A stretch of 64,000 nucleotides of DNA from Nothopassalora personata (Eukaryota > Ascomycota > Dothideomycetes > Mycosphaerellales > Mycosphaerellaceae). How positions within the stretch are numbered: position 1 is the stretch's first letter; the number at the start of each line of letters is the position of its first letter. Location: positions 434,001 through 498,000 of the forward strand of contig CM066288.1 in NCBI GenBank assembly GCA_033816765.1, in the 5' to 3' direction. The notes below the pieces were generated by a model, which saw only the letters and a list, made by a program, of their open reading frames with translations, did no database searches and was not told the DNA's origin. The translations under genes and the position numbers were made by a program. Positions 55,601-64,000 of this stretch are shown one piece after another.

Positions 55601-56810
55601 TACTAGTTATTCGGGGCGAGGTATACGTAGCTCCGGGATATTAAGGACCTTATCGCCCTATAATTACTAGCCTAGTACTTCGAACTACTATAGTTGTAGT
55701 AATAACTATCTATCGCTTTAGACTATTCGCGATTCTAGGACGGGGGACGCTACATTACGTAAACCTACAGTTTAGTGTCTAGGTTATGCCTCTCCGGTTA
55801 TATAGAGCGTTAATTCTCGCTCGGGTAGAAGGCACCTGCGTCCGCGACGCGACCGCGCTAGTATACACGTATGCTTATTTTAGCTACCTTCTAGATTAGG
55901 TTATTATTAATAACAGTCCTAGAGGTAGGCTTCTTAAGCGTGTTAATCTTAGGCTTAAGGCGCGGCATTTGCTTTACGACTAAGCGGTATAGCTAAGGTA
56001 AAGTAAGAGGGAAATCTATATATATAGCTTTCTATCCCTACTTACTATCTACGATACTAGTAGCTTTATCTAGAATCCTCTAAAAGTCCCTAAACTTCTT
56101 AGGTTACTTTAGATAAAGCCCGTAAGCCTTATAGACCGCTTTCGCGACTACCTCTAGTAATCCCTAAAGGAGGTTCCCGACTCCCTAATATCGAGTAGGC
56201 GTTAAACCTTAAGAACTCTAATAAAAACGCCCTCCTAAAACGTGCCTTATTAGTAAGCTACCTAGGCAACCTTATAACTACGCGCCGGATAGTAGTTTCG
56301 TAATTACGCTTAAACCTACCCTAGAAATTATCCTTCTTAATCGATGCCCGAGGCGGATACTAGTCTATTAGGTCGCTAAACCGCTCCTAGAACTTAGTAG
56401 TATTAGTACTATTAAAGAACGGATTCTTAGCACCTCCTAAAGGTAGAAAGCGAGGGCTAGCGTTTTCTATTACTACTACTAATCGTGTAAAGAGGGCAGT
56501 TATAGTATCTATTCTAATTATACTGTTCGTGCCTACACCTATACCTAATTTAGCGGCGTTAGTTCCGCTTCTCCCTTCTTTACTAGATTTAGGTGTTTCC
56601 CCTTCCTCCGATTCCTCTATCCCCTTATAAGGGATAGAATCCCTATAGACCCCTTCTATTTTCGTAGGGTTTATAGGCTGTTCGTAGCCTCTACCTATAT
56701 CGGTAAAGGTACTAAGTTTTTCTAGTAATGTAGCCGTATCTATTGTTACGTAGTACTTACTTTAGAATGTGCTAATACTAGTTATTACTTAATAGGACCT
56801 TGTAACCGTG
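55601..56810 (-). pseudogene. Gypsy gag
   Basis: The minus-strand frame shared with pol reads an acidic N-terminal part (TLLEKLSTFTDIGRGYEQP; PYKGIEESEEGETPKSSKEG). A gag capsid-like helical region follows (RFSDLIDQ-like, IKKDNFWGRFKRNYETTI, where Trp and Gln codons are TAG, and ARFRRAFLLEFLR). No zinc knuckle was pinned down. The start codon is not determined. Confidence 0.55.
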
Positions 56811-56846
56811 ATTGTTGCTAAATACCTTAGACCTAAAGTGTTTTCG

Positions 56847-56944
56847 ACCTTAGTCGACCTTAACCGTAAACCTTAACCTCAAACCTTAACCTTAAGTAAT
56901 AACCTTAACCGTGAACCTTAGACCTTAAACCGTGATTTTAACCT
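56847..56944 (+). repeat. Degenerate CCTTAA/AACCTTA tandem tract in the Gypsy 5' leader
   Basis: About ten units of the type AACCTTAACC, ACCTTAG and AAACCTT occur in 100 bp, between gag and the 5' LTR. They resemble, but are not, the fungal telomere unit CCCTAA. Confidence 0.65.
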
Positions 56945-57009
56945 TATAAACTAGATACTAATATGCTACCGGGTGTACACTTAATACCCCCCCTTATTAA
57001 CTACTAAAA

Positions 57010-57380
57010 TAATGTCTACTAACTACCCTATGTAGGCCTATCCGAGTTGTAGTAGTATAGAGCGGCGCTTATATAAGTAGAGGTATTTGCCGGTATCGGG
57101 ACCGGGAAATTAGGTCACGTAACGAGTAGCGTAGTAGCTAGATAAAACAAGAGAATTAGCGGACCTAAATCCCTATACCCTCTACTCGAGAGGTATGAAT
57201 TGAATTGTTGCCTTAATGCTACGCTTACAATGCTTAACTGCGTAGTATATATCTTAATAGCTATACTAGGTCCTACTAGCTTACCTAAATGTCTAATTAA
57301 ACCTAAATAATATTGGGGCAAGTTAGACCTAAGGGACCCCCTCTAAACCTAAGGTTAACACAACCTATTAGTCGTTAATA
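57010..57380 (-). repeat. 5' LTR of the large Gypsy element
   Basis: 371 bp, partner of 45,728-46,098, followed by CTAG as target duplication. It contains palindrome copy 4. Confidence 0.92.
57085..57110. repeat. 26-bp palindrome, copy 4 (in LTR)
   Basis: ATTTGCCGGTATC followed by GGGACCGGGAAAT, less symmetric than the others but at the same LTR position as copy 1. Confidence 0.8.
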
Positions 57381-58019
57381 CTAGATATAGGTAGCCCCTT
57401 TCTACTATTACTAGGAGGACGCTTATTAGGATCGTTACCGTTACTAGAACTAGTTCTACTACTAAGGACATTACTAGTACTACTAAACTAGTTTATAGGA
57501 GTCTACTTAATAATATCTACTATAATACTACCTATATATTAGTAAACACCCTTAAAATACTATTATATATATAGTATACCTTACTAAAGCTTCTTAAAAA
57601 GCTTTAAGAGTGTACGTATAGTAGTTGTTAGTATATATAAGTATGTATAGTAGTCTAGAAGGGGTTAAGAGAGGTATAAAGTAGTATAAAGTAGAGAGAG
57701 TTACTTAGTAAAGAACTAGTATCTTTTATATATACCTATAAGGTCTATACGTTACTACCTAGCTATAAGAGCCTTCTTAAGCCGAGAGAACCTTCTATTT
57801 ACTTCTAAAAGCGGAAAGATAAGGCCTAAATATATCTAAAAGTAGGTCTGTAAAGATCTCTAGTATATATAGATCTAATAAGATCGCTGTCCTTAGTATA
57901 TGCCTACTTATAGCTAATCTAATATCTAAAGCTAGTAAAGGTGTTCGAGATCAATATAGCAATATAGGTAATATTAAGTTAATTAGACTGCCTTTATAGT
58001 AGTTAGTCTAAAGGGGGAG
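57381..58019 (+). other. Second part of the small Copia interior
   Basis: It continues the Copia interrupted at 45,727. AT-rich, without a long frame or RT motifs. It ends in the polypurine tract AAAGGGGGAG just before the 3' LTR at 58,020. Confidence 0.6.
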
Positions 58020-58194
58020 TATTATAAATTAGGTAACTAATAGCTATATTAGTTAGGACTTAGTACACATATACTATATTACACTATTTCTATAGCTAGA
58101 TAGTCTTACACCCTATAGCAATTTATAAGGGTTACTAATCCACCCTATCGTTTCAATCTAGAAGCTTATACTCGTTAAATACCTATTTACAACA
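58020..58194 (+). repeat. 3' LTR of the small Copia element
   Basis: Starts TATTATAAATTAGG (TG to TA) and ends ACCTATTTACAACA. The inner half is RIP-mutated while the outer 50-60 bp are preserved. Followed by CTTTC. Confidence 0.92.
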
Positions 58195-58485
58195 CTTTCC
58201 TAGGGAGGTACGGAGCGCTCGCCGATAACTTAACTTCGTTATTATTCCTTACTCGATTTAGATCCTTAAGTGCATCCTAAGAGAGGACCGCATTTAACGG
58301 CCGAGGACTTTCTTAACGGTACACCATTACAGTAGTTTTCTCTACACGGACTAGTTGCGGTACCCTAGACATCTTTCCTAGGATTTAGTACTATTCTTAG
58401 TATCATAGCTCTACGAGAGGCGATTATAGATATAGCACGAGTCCACTCAGTTATAACAATTATTACAGTGTAGGGCTGCCATCTA
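58195..58485. other. Spacer between Copia and Tc1/mariner element
   Basis: Before the insertions it would have joined 44,449 on one side and 62,158 on the other. Moderately RIP-like; no gene seen. The final TA is the target duplication of the mariner element. Confidence 0.5.
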
Positions 58486-58545
58486 GAACGCTAGCCTATT
58501 TACCTAACCTAGGTCCGGATATCGGTCCGTCCGACGCGCTCTCAC
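58486..58545 (+). repeat. Left terminal inverted repeat of the mariner element
   Basis: GAACGCTAGCCTATTTACCT at the end, then a CpG-rich core identical to the right TIR. The three mismatches to the right TIR are RIP-type in this copy. Confidence 0.92.
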
Positions 58546-58850
58546 TAAGATTAGCAGTAGTAATATCTTTTTCGTAGATATATAGCCATTATAGGCCTTA
58601 TACACCTCGTCGTCGCTATTATAGCTATATAGCTAGTCCTAGGTGTTGTTTAGCTATGCCGCCGGCCTTACGAAGTAGTAGTGTTCCGCTAGCTATCTAA
58701 TCGAGCCCTCCGCCGAGCTTACTACCTTAATATCTAAGTCGCGTTCCTTCTCTTAGTCCTACGCGTCGATCCCCTCGAAAGCGCGATGTAGTAGCAGTAG
58801 CTAAAGGGCTACTAGATCTCTAGAACACGGCGCGGTTAGCGCGTAAGACG

Positions 58851-60821
58851 ATGCCGCCGAGCGGAGGAAGTGGAGGTAGTAGTAATAGTTAAGAGGCCGG
58901 TAGATTATTTATATCGGCAGTAAAGGAACCTAGGGCTAATCTATACCTTAGTGTTATCAAGGAGGTGGATAAAGACCATTTCGACGACCTCTTAGAGGAT
59001 AAGCTTAGTAATAACGACGGCGGCAGTCCTATGAAGTTTACTACTATTAATAAAGGTGTTAGCGATCTAGCTCTACGCTCCGAACTGCCTACCTTACCCT
59101 CGAACTTAGACGATGTTATTAAAGAGGTAGATAAATATAAGGCTCGTGAAGCGGTCGCTCGCCGTAAACGTAAGGTAGCTACTAAAGAAGCTACTGCTCG
59201 TAAGAAGCACTCTCGACACGCGCGTGTTATTAATAAGGCGAAGGAGAAGGCTAAACGCGATGTAGCGGCTCTTTATAAGCTAAAGGTAAATATCGGTAAC
59301 GAAGCAATAGCTAAGAAGATTATTAATAAGGCCGTAAAGGGTAAGTAAGGTGTATTACCTAGACCTACGCCAAAGAGACCTCGCAAGTAGCTACCGCCGA
59401 AGAAGCGTAACACGATAGTTACACCTACTATTAAGTCGTCTATACTACGCTCGGCGAAGCGAAAGGGTGTTGCTAAAGAGACGCCTTCCCGCGATCTAAA
59501 GACGCCAAAGAGAGGTAGTTCGATAACATCGTTACTTCGTAAGGTGTTCGATAAGGTAGACGATGTTTATAGGTTCTTCGACTTCGATATTCGGCTCGCG
59601 ATAATATTAAAGAATAAGGCTCTTAATAACGACACCTAGACCTTTAATACTAGTAAGATCGAAGGCTCTCTATTAGTGCGAGTAAATAGCTAGATTATAA
59701 CGACTCTCTAGCGCAAAAAGCTCGTGTCTACTCGAACTAATATTACGGCTAAGTACGAGAAGTGTAGACCGGATATATACTCTTTTCCACTGCTATCGAA
59801 TAAGGACGACTAGGCTAAGATTATAAAAAAGTTGGAGTACTAGAACAACTATAATAAGAAGGGCCTACACCTGCTTATTTAGGTGGAAGTTAAGGCCCCT
59901 ATTGCAGCGTTATAGTAGCCTATAAGGAAGTTAGCTACGACTGTCTAAGCTACTACATTATAGAGCAATATTAAGGGCTTTAAGTTATATAGGGATAAGA
60001 CAATAGATATCGTCGATTACTAGCTATATAGTAACCTAAGGTGTAAGCAATATACGAAGGGCTCTTGCTATCTCGACGGCTCTAACGATAAGAAGAATTA
60101 CCTACCTATCTACCGGCCTTAGCTACTACGTTAGGCTCGCGGTATCGCTACTTCTAAACTTACTACTAAGCACCCTAGAGAAGACCTTCTCGAGCAACTA
60201 CGTAAGGCGAAGAAAGCTACTATTAGTGTTACTAATAATATACCGCACTCCTTTCGAAAGAAGTTATAGTAGTCTACATCTACCTTCGAACAGTAGTAGA
60301 ACTTCTACTTATACATACTAGGCGCCGCGCCGTACGCGATATAGCCATTTACTTACTAGCCGCAGCCGCCGAAGCACGAGCCGGAGACGATCCCTCTTTT
60401 CTCGTAACCCGATCTAGACGAAGATGTTAAGCGTTTCATATAGTAGCTACGTACTAAGAAGAGTTAGATAAAAAGAGAACGATAGTAAGGGTTAGAATAG
60501 ATATAGGAGTACCTTATCGATAGAGATATTAAAGTAGCGTGTATTAAGAGCGTGACACTAGTAGCTTAGACATTAGCTAGCCTTACCGAGGGCTAGCTCT
60601 ATAGCCTATAATCACATGCTAAACAATAGCGTGTAGTGAGGCGTACGTAGTAATAGTTAATGCTATTCTCTACGCTCTTATTAGCGGAGCCGTTAATGCG
60701 TGCAATCGCCGTTACTGCGTATGTATTAGGACTTTTATAAGGGGTGTTAGTGTCGTAGACGGAGGCTTTTTCCGGAATACTAGTATAGGGAGGGAAAATT
60801 TGCTCCCCCTAGGACATTTAA
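58851..60821 (+). pseudogene. Passenger gene of the mariner element (656 codons)
   Basis: From the ATG at 58,851 one frame runs to TAA at 60,819-60,821. It is interrupted almost only by TAG, where Gln fits, and one internal TAA. The N-terminal part is Gly/Ser-rich and then strongly basic and coiled (AREAVARRKRKVATKEATAR; AKEKAKRDVAALYKLK), followed by Lys/Arg-Pro-rich sequence (RPTPKRPRK). The middle resembles a regulator of DNA-binding type only by charge (EKCRPDIYSFPLLSNKDD, then a region with spaced Cys: CKQYTKGSCYLDG). The C terminus is helical and hydrophobic. I do not recognise it. Confidence 0.6.
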
Positions 60822-61023
60822 CACACAACGCTAGGATATATACATATTGATACCTAGAGATACATTAGATAGGTGTATAGTAGCCTCGGTTGTAATATTA
60901 TGTATATACGAGAACGTAGTGTTACTATTTAACCTTACTGTCGATATAGGCCTCCCGGCTTTTACATGCATTATCTAGCCTTAAACCGGGACGTTTTGCT
61001 TACGTAAACAGTTCCGTCTTCCC

Positions 61024-62001
61024 TTATACATAGCCGTAGTGTCTATAGTGAGCTCTCGCTCTCGTAGGTGTATCTACATCCTTTAACTGCTGCTCTATTA
61101 CTACTACTAACTACGTACTAAAGTTAGGGTAGTCCGCCGCCTCGGCTCTGTGTCGCTTAATCCAGTTCTTAAGCACGTTAAACGAGTTCTCGATTAGGTT
61201 GAAGTCCGGTGAGTATAGCGGAAGGTATTTAAGATAACATCTAGTAGCAACTACGGCGGTAGTGAGCTCGAGAGAGTAGTAAATCGACGCGTTATCTATT
61301 ACTAATATTGTACTAGCCTTTACACGCGACAGTACCTCCGCGACTATCTATTCGACGTATATCTCTTTCGTAACACCGCCTTAAACGATAAGGACACCCG
61401 GTAGGTAACCGTCGATCGAATACGCCGGTAGGATCGAGTACCGCTTAGAGCGCTTCGCTAGCGACTTCGTGTCGGCAGGGTGGTTAATTAGACTCTACGA
61501 ATATCGTCGCTATCCGTTGCGTGAGTCGCTCGCGCTCTCGTCGATGAACACGACATTATCCGGTTGCTAATACGCCTTCTTCGTCTACTATAGCTGCCGC
61601 AACCTAGCGTGTCGCTCACTAGCGACCCTACGCGCCTACTTGCGACTCTAACCGTGCTTATAAAGGTACTTAGATATCGTGCGATCTAACACTACCTCTC
61701 CGAGGTTATTAAACACCTACTAGGCTATCTTATCGAGGTACGCGTCGGGTACAAGCTGGACATATTCGAGCAGCTACAACTGCTAGTAATGCGATAGGAT
61801 CGATAACTTGCCCTTCTTAACAGAGTCCGGTAGATACGGCTAACCGAATAACTCAAGGTTAAGTCGAATTCGACCGACTGCTTTGCGGTCTACCTTGTGC
61901 TTCTTCGCAATAAGGCTGTTAGACTAGTTAGTGTATTCGAAGGCGCTCTAGAGCCTAAACAACGTGTCGTCTAGCGACCTGCGGCTAGTGTTAGCACCCA
62001 T
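61024..62001 (-). pseudogene. Tc1/mariner DD34E transposase
   Basis: The ATG at 62,001 (MGANTSRRSLDDTLFRL) to TAA at 61,024 gives 326 codons in one frame. Internal stops are TAG, plus one TAA, in Gln or Trp contexts. An N-terminal HTH-like part is followed by the catalytic triad: Asp in FIDESASDS, Asp in VIDNASI and Glu in YSPDFNLIE, with 34 residues between the second Asp and the Glu. The enzyme would cut and paste the element at TA sites. It is inactivated by RIP-type stops. Confidence 0.88.
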
Positions 62002-62095
62002 AGCACGTGCGAACAACACAGTATTCACTGCAAGATAATATTCAAGAGCTATAGGGACTATATCGCTAAGAAAGATCAAGTTGCTAAGAGCTAAG

Positions 62096-62155
62096 GTGAG
62101 AGCGCGTCGGACGGACCGATATCCGGACCTGGGTCAGGTAAATGGGCTAGCGTTC
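62096..62155 (-). repeat. Right terminal inverted repeat of the mariner element
   Basis: In reverse complement it reads GAACGCTAGCCCATTTACCT at the tip. It retains the CpA sites lost in the left TIR. Followed by TA. Confidence 0.92.
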
Positions 62156-62157
62156 TA

Positions 62158-62371
62158 CGACGCCCACTCCCACCAGATGATGCGGTAGTTCACCATTCGT
62201 GGCATATGCTTAGCAAAACTGGACTGTAGCCTCGCTTCCCTGTCTTGGCGTTGCCGCTGTCTGGAAAACTAGGCGAGCAACAGCAACAATTAGCCGATAC
62301 ACTGACGCATCCGTTCAACTATGTATGGGAATCGCGGGTTCAGGGTATAAATTCTTTCATGACAGCATCTA
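62158..62371 (+). promoter_or_regulatory. Upstream region of the GMC oxidoreductase pseudogene
   Basis: GC-balanced sequence. A TATAAA at about 62,345 lies 26 bp before the ATG, a short spacing that may mark the core promoter. Confidence 0.35.
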
Positions 62372-64000
62372 ATGTGGCTCAAGACGGTGGTTCCAAGTTG
62401 GTTGCTTGCAACCACTGTCGTGGCGGCACCAGGGCATCATGCTCATGAGGTGCTTCACCACAATCACAGACGTGCCAACGAGACTGGCGACTATGAATAT
62501 GTGATCGTTGGGTCTCGCCCAGGAGGAGGCCCTCCTGCCGCGCGACTCGCTTTGGCAGGACACAAAGTCCTCTTGATCGAAGATGGCGGCGACAAGCATG
62601 GGGTCAACCAGACAGTTCCTGCGTGAAATCTCCAATCCACCGAGGACCCAGCCATTTCATGGAACTACTTTGTGACGCACTAGAAAGATGAAAAGCGACA
62701 GGCGAAGGACTCTAAGATGACATACTGACTGAAAAATGGCAGCTACTGCATAGGAAATTATCCACCCGAGGGAGCTGAGCCACTTGGAATCCTCTATCCA
62801 CGAGCTGGCGCCCTGGGAGGATGTGCTGAGCACAATGCTGCTATTACTACTTATTCCTTCGAAAGCGACTGGACCTTGCATCAGAATCTTACTGGAGACG
62901 ACTCTTGGGCGCCCTCAAAAACGCGATCGTATTTCAAGAAGCTCGAGCGAGCGCAGTACCTAACAGGCGAAGTTCATGGTACTGACGGAGAGTTCGCGAC
63001 CAGTTTGACCGACTTGGCACTCATTGCTCGTGATCTCCGAGTCCTATCTGTTGTGATCTCTGCCGCCTTGGCACGTGGGGAATCGGTACGTCTTCTGACA
63101 ACGCGATCTTGTACTGATGATACGGTTGCCAAGAACATCGTTCAGCTCTTTGGTTCACACAGTGACTGGCTTGGCCAATGTCCTGGTCACTGACTTGAAC
63201 GCCGAATACGAGGGCCGTGATCAGAAGCAAGATTACTTCCAAATTCCACAGGCTTTTGACAGGGACACCGGCAAGCGGAGCAGCTCTCGAAATTTCTTTT
63301 GTGAGGTTGCCGATGCTAAGAAGGACGATGGTAGCCGCCGCTATCACCTAGACATCAAGCTTAACACACTAGCGACAAAGATACGCTTTGATCAGACTGG
63401 CTCGACTTCGAAGGCTGTTGGCGTGGAATACCTGTCTGGAGGATATCTTTACGCTGCCAGCCCACTGTTCAATAACAAAAATGGCACATCTGGCTATGTT
63501 TCTGCTAGCAAAGAAGTCATCGTCTCGGCTGGAACGTCCAACACTCCGCAACTGCTCAAACTGAGTGGCGTAGGACCACGCGAAGAGCTTGAGAAAATCG
63601 GTACGATTCGATTTGTGGACATCTCCACGCAACTATCGAGTATAGCTAACACCATTCTCTTCGCCAGGTATCAAAGTCGTCAAGGATCTTCCAGGCGTTG
63701 GCAAGAACATGCAGGATCGATATGAGATCAGTTTTGTTGGTCAAACCGACTCCGGAGCGAAGTTAGACATCTCGAAGGACTGTACCTTTAGTCACGCGGA
63801 CAGCGACCCGTGCCTGGACAAGTGGCAGACCGGAGTCAGCCCTCTCGGTGGAGGCCCATACGCAACTGGTGGAGGGTCTGTCGGCGTAACTCTGAAACCG
63901 TCCGCTGCGAGCGAATCTGAGGTCCCAGATCTCTTCATCGTCGGAGCCCCTGCCCTGTTCGGAGGCTACTACCCAGGTTACGCATACGACAGTACTCACC
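62372..64000 (+). pseudogene. GMC (glucose-methanol-choline) oxidoreductase pseudogene, runs off the right edge
   Basis: The ATG at 62,372 gives a signal peptide (MWLKTVVPSWLLATTVVAAP) and the FAD-binding YEYVIVGSRPGGGPPAARLA. The second Gly of the usual GSGPGGG is Arg, which should disturb FAD binding. A TGA follows at 62,624 and TAG and TGA within 110 bp. Around 62,723-62,740 a missing base and an extra base make a local frame excursion. Family blocks continue (GILYPRAGALGGCAEHNA, DDSWAPSKTRSYFKKLERAQ, TGLANVLVTDLNA, NTPQLLKLSGVGP, LPGVGKNMQDRYEIS). An intron 63,601-63,667 (GTACGA, GCTAAC, GCCAG) remains spliceable; an earlier one ending near 63,162 lacks a clear donor. Substrate unknown. 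Confidence 0.82.

Larger units (their letters stand above)
45728..57380 (-). mobile_element. Large (11.65 kb) Gypsy retrotransposon with an additional gene
   Basis: LTRs of 371 bp (45,728-46,098 and 57,010-57,380) begin TAATGTCTAC and end CGTTAATA, which were probably TG...CA before RIP. CTAG adjoins both outer ends as a 4-bp duplication. A purine tract on the minus strand (AGGGGAGGA) sits beside the left LTR as polypurine tract, so the coding strand is minus: gag, pol with RT and integrase, then an extra ORF. It sits inside the small Copia and is therefore younger. Confidence 0.88.
44450..58194 (+). mobile_element. Small gag-only Copia element split by a Gypsy insertion
   Basis: Identical-length LTRs (175 bp; 44,450-44,624 and 58,020-58,194) are flanked by a perfect 5-bp duplication CTTTC (44,445-44,449 and 58,195-58,199). 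Without the nested Gypsy (45,728-57,380) the element is only about 2.1 kb. It holds a gag and an untranslatable remainder but no RT, so it looks non-autonomous or internally deleted. Confidence 0.9.
58486..62155 (-). mobile_element. Tc1/mariner DNA transposon with two convergent genes
   Basis: 60-bp terminal inverted repeats (58,486-58,545 and 62,096-62,155) start GAACGCTAGCC and differ at three sites, all C/T or G/A. A TA dinucleotide adjoins both ends (58,484-58,485 and 62,156-62,157), the Tc1/mariner target duplication, and homology stops exactly there. A DD34E transposase lies on the minus strand and a second long gene on the plus strand. At 3.67 kb it is roughly twice the size of common fungal Tc1/mariner elements. 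Confidence 0.92.

Noticed and set aside
56847..56944. True telomere or interstitial telomere
   Set aside because: Units are CCTTAA-like and degenerate, not CCCTAA, and lie in a retrotransposon leader.
45728..57380. Segmental duplication in place of an LTR pair
   Set aside because: The 371-bp repeats have TG/CA-like termini, an adjoining CTAG duplication, a polypurine tract and retrotransposon genes between them.
1..64000. Starship-type giant element or secondary-metabolite cluster
   Set aside because: I saw no tyrosine-recombinase captain gene, no polyketide or peptide synthetase, and the island genes are housekeeping functions.
1..64000. CRISPR array, rRNA genes or prokaryotic operons
   Set aside because: No regular spacer-repeat array or rRNA-like conserved blocks were seen, and genes have spliceosomal introns.

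Overview
The window looks like a filamentous ascomycete chromosome, probably a Dothideomycete of the Mycosphaerella/Capnodiales type. That placement is inferred from short spliceosomal introns, gene families and style, not from a marker gene. It has two sequence types. A GC-balanced gene island (about 21.66-44.45 kb) carries ordinary nuclear genes. On both sides lie AT-rich transposon nests in which CpA/TpG dinucleotides are almost gone and CAG codons have become TAG. This is the signature of repeat-induced point mutation (RIP).

Left nest (1-21,653). A decayed Copia element (1-5114, left end outside the window) is inserted in the 3' part of a chromodomain Gypsy element (5115-6653). Next come a Gypsy gag fragment on the minus strand, a 5'-truncated chromovirus pol on the plus strand, a tRNA-like sequence, a cysteine-containing repeat ORF, a deleted Copia, an unidentified ORF remnant, and a full-length chromovirus (15,057-21,653, 195-bp LTRs, target duplication GGTGC). 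Both copies of this chromovirus family carry a hidden three-exon gene antisense to gag-pol, between pol and the 3' LTR.

Gene island (21,659-44,449). In order: a 2',3'-cyclic-nucleotide phosphodiesterase (minus), a DDM1/LSH/Irc5-type SNF2 ATPase (plus), a secreted sedolisin/tripeptidyl-peptidase (minus, four exons), an RNR-inhibitor-like Spd1/Dif1 protein (plus), importin beta-1 (plus, five exons), a secreted SMP-30/gluconolactonase-like protein with a frame problem (plus), a DnaJ-RRM Cwf23/DNAJC17 splicing factor (minus) and the decapping enzyme Dcp2 (plus). They form divergent and convergent pairs, not a pathway cluster.

Right nest (44,450-62,155). A small gag-only Copia (175-bp LTRs, target duplication CTTTC) was split by an 11.65-kb Gypsy element (371-bp LTRs, minus strand). 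That Gypsy carries an extra gene of roughly 1000 codons downstream of pol, and four copies of a 26-bp palindrome. Next is a 3.67-kb Tc1/mariner element with perfect TA duplications, 60-bp inverted repeats and two convergent genes. The window ends in a GMC oxidoreductase pseudogene that runs off the right edge.

Integrity: the TE genes are readable only because nearly all their stops are TAG where CAG is expected. The island genes use normal codons. Many internal TE boundaries are approximate; LTR, TIR and TSD boundaries were read directly. Computed alignments, RNA data and database searches were not available.
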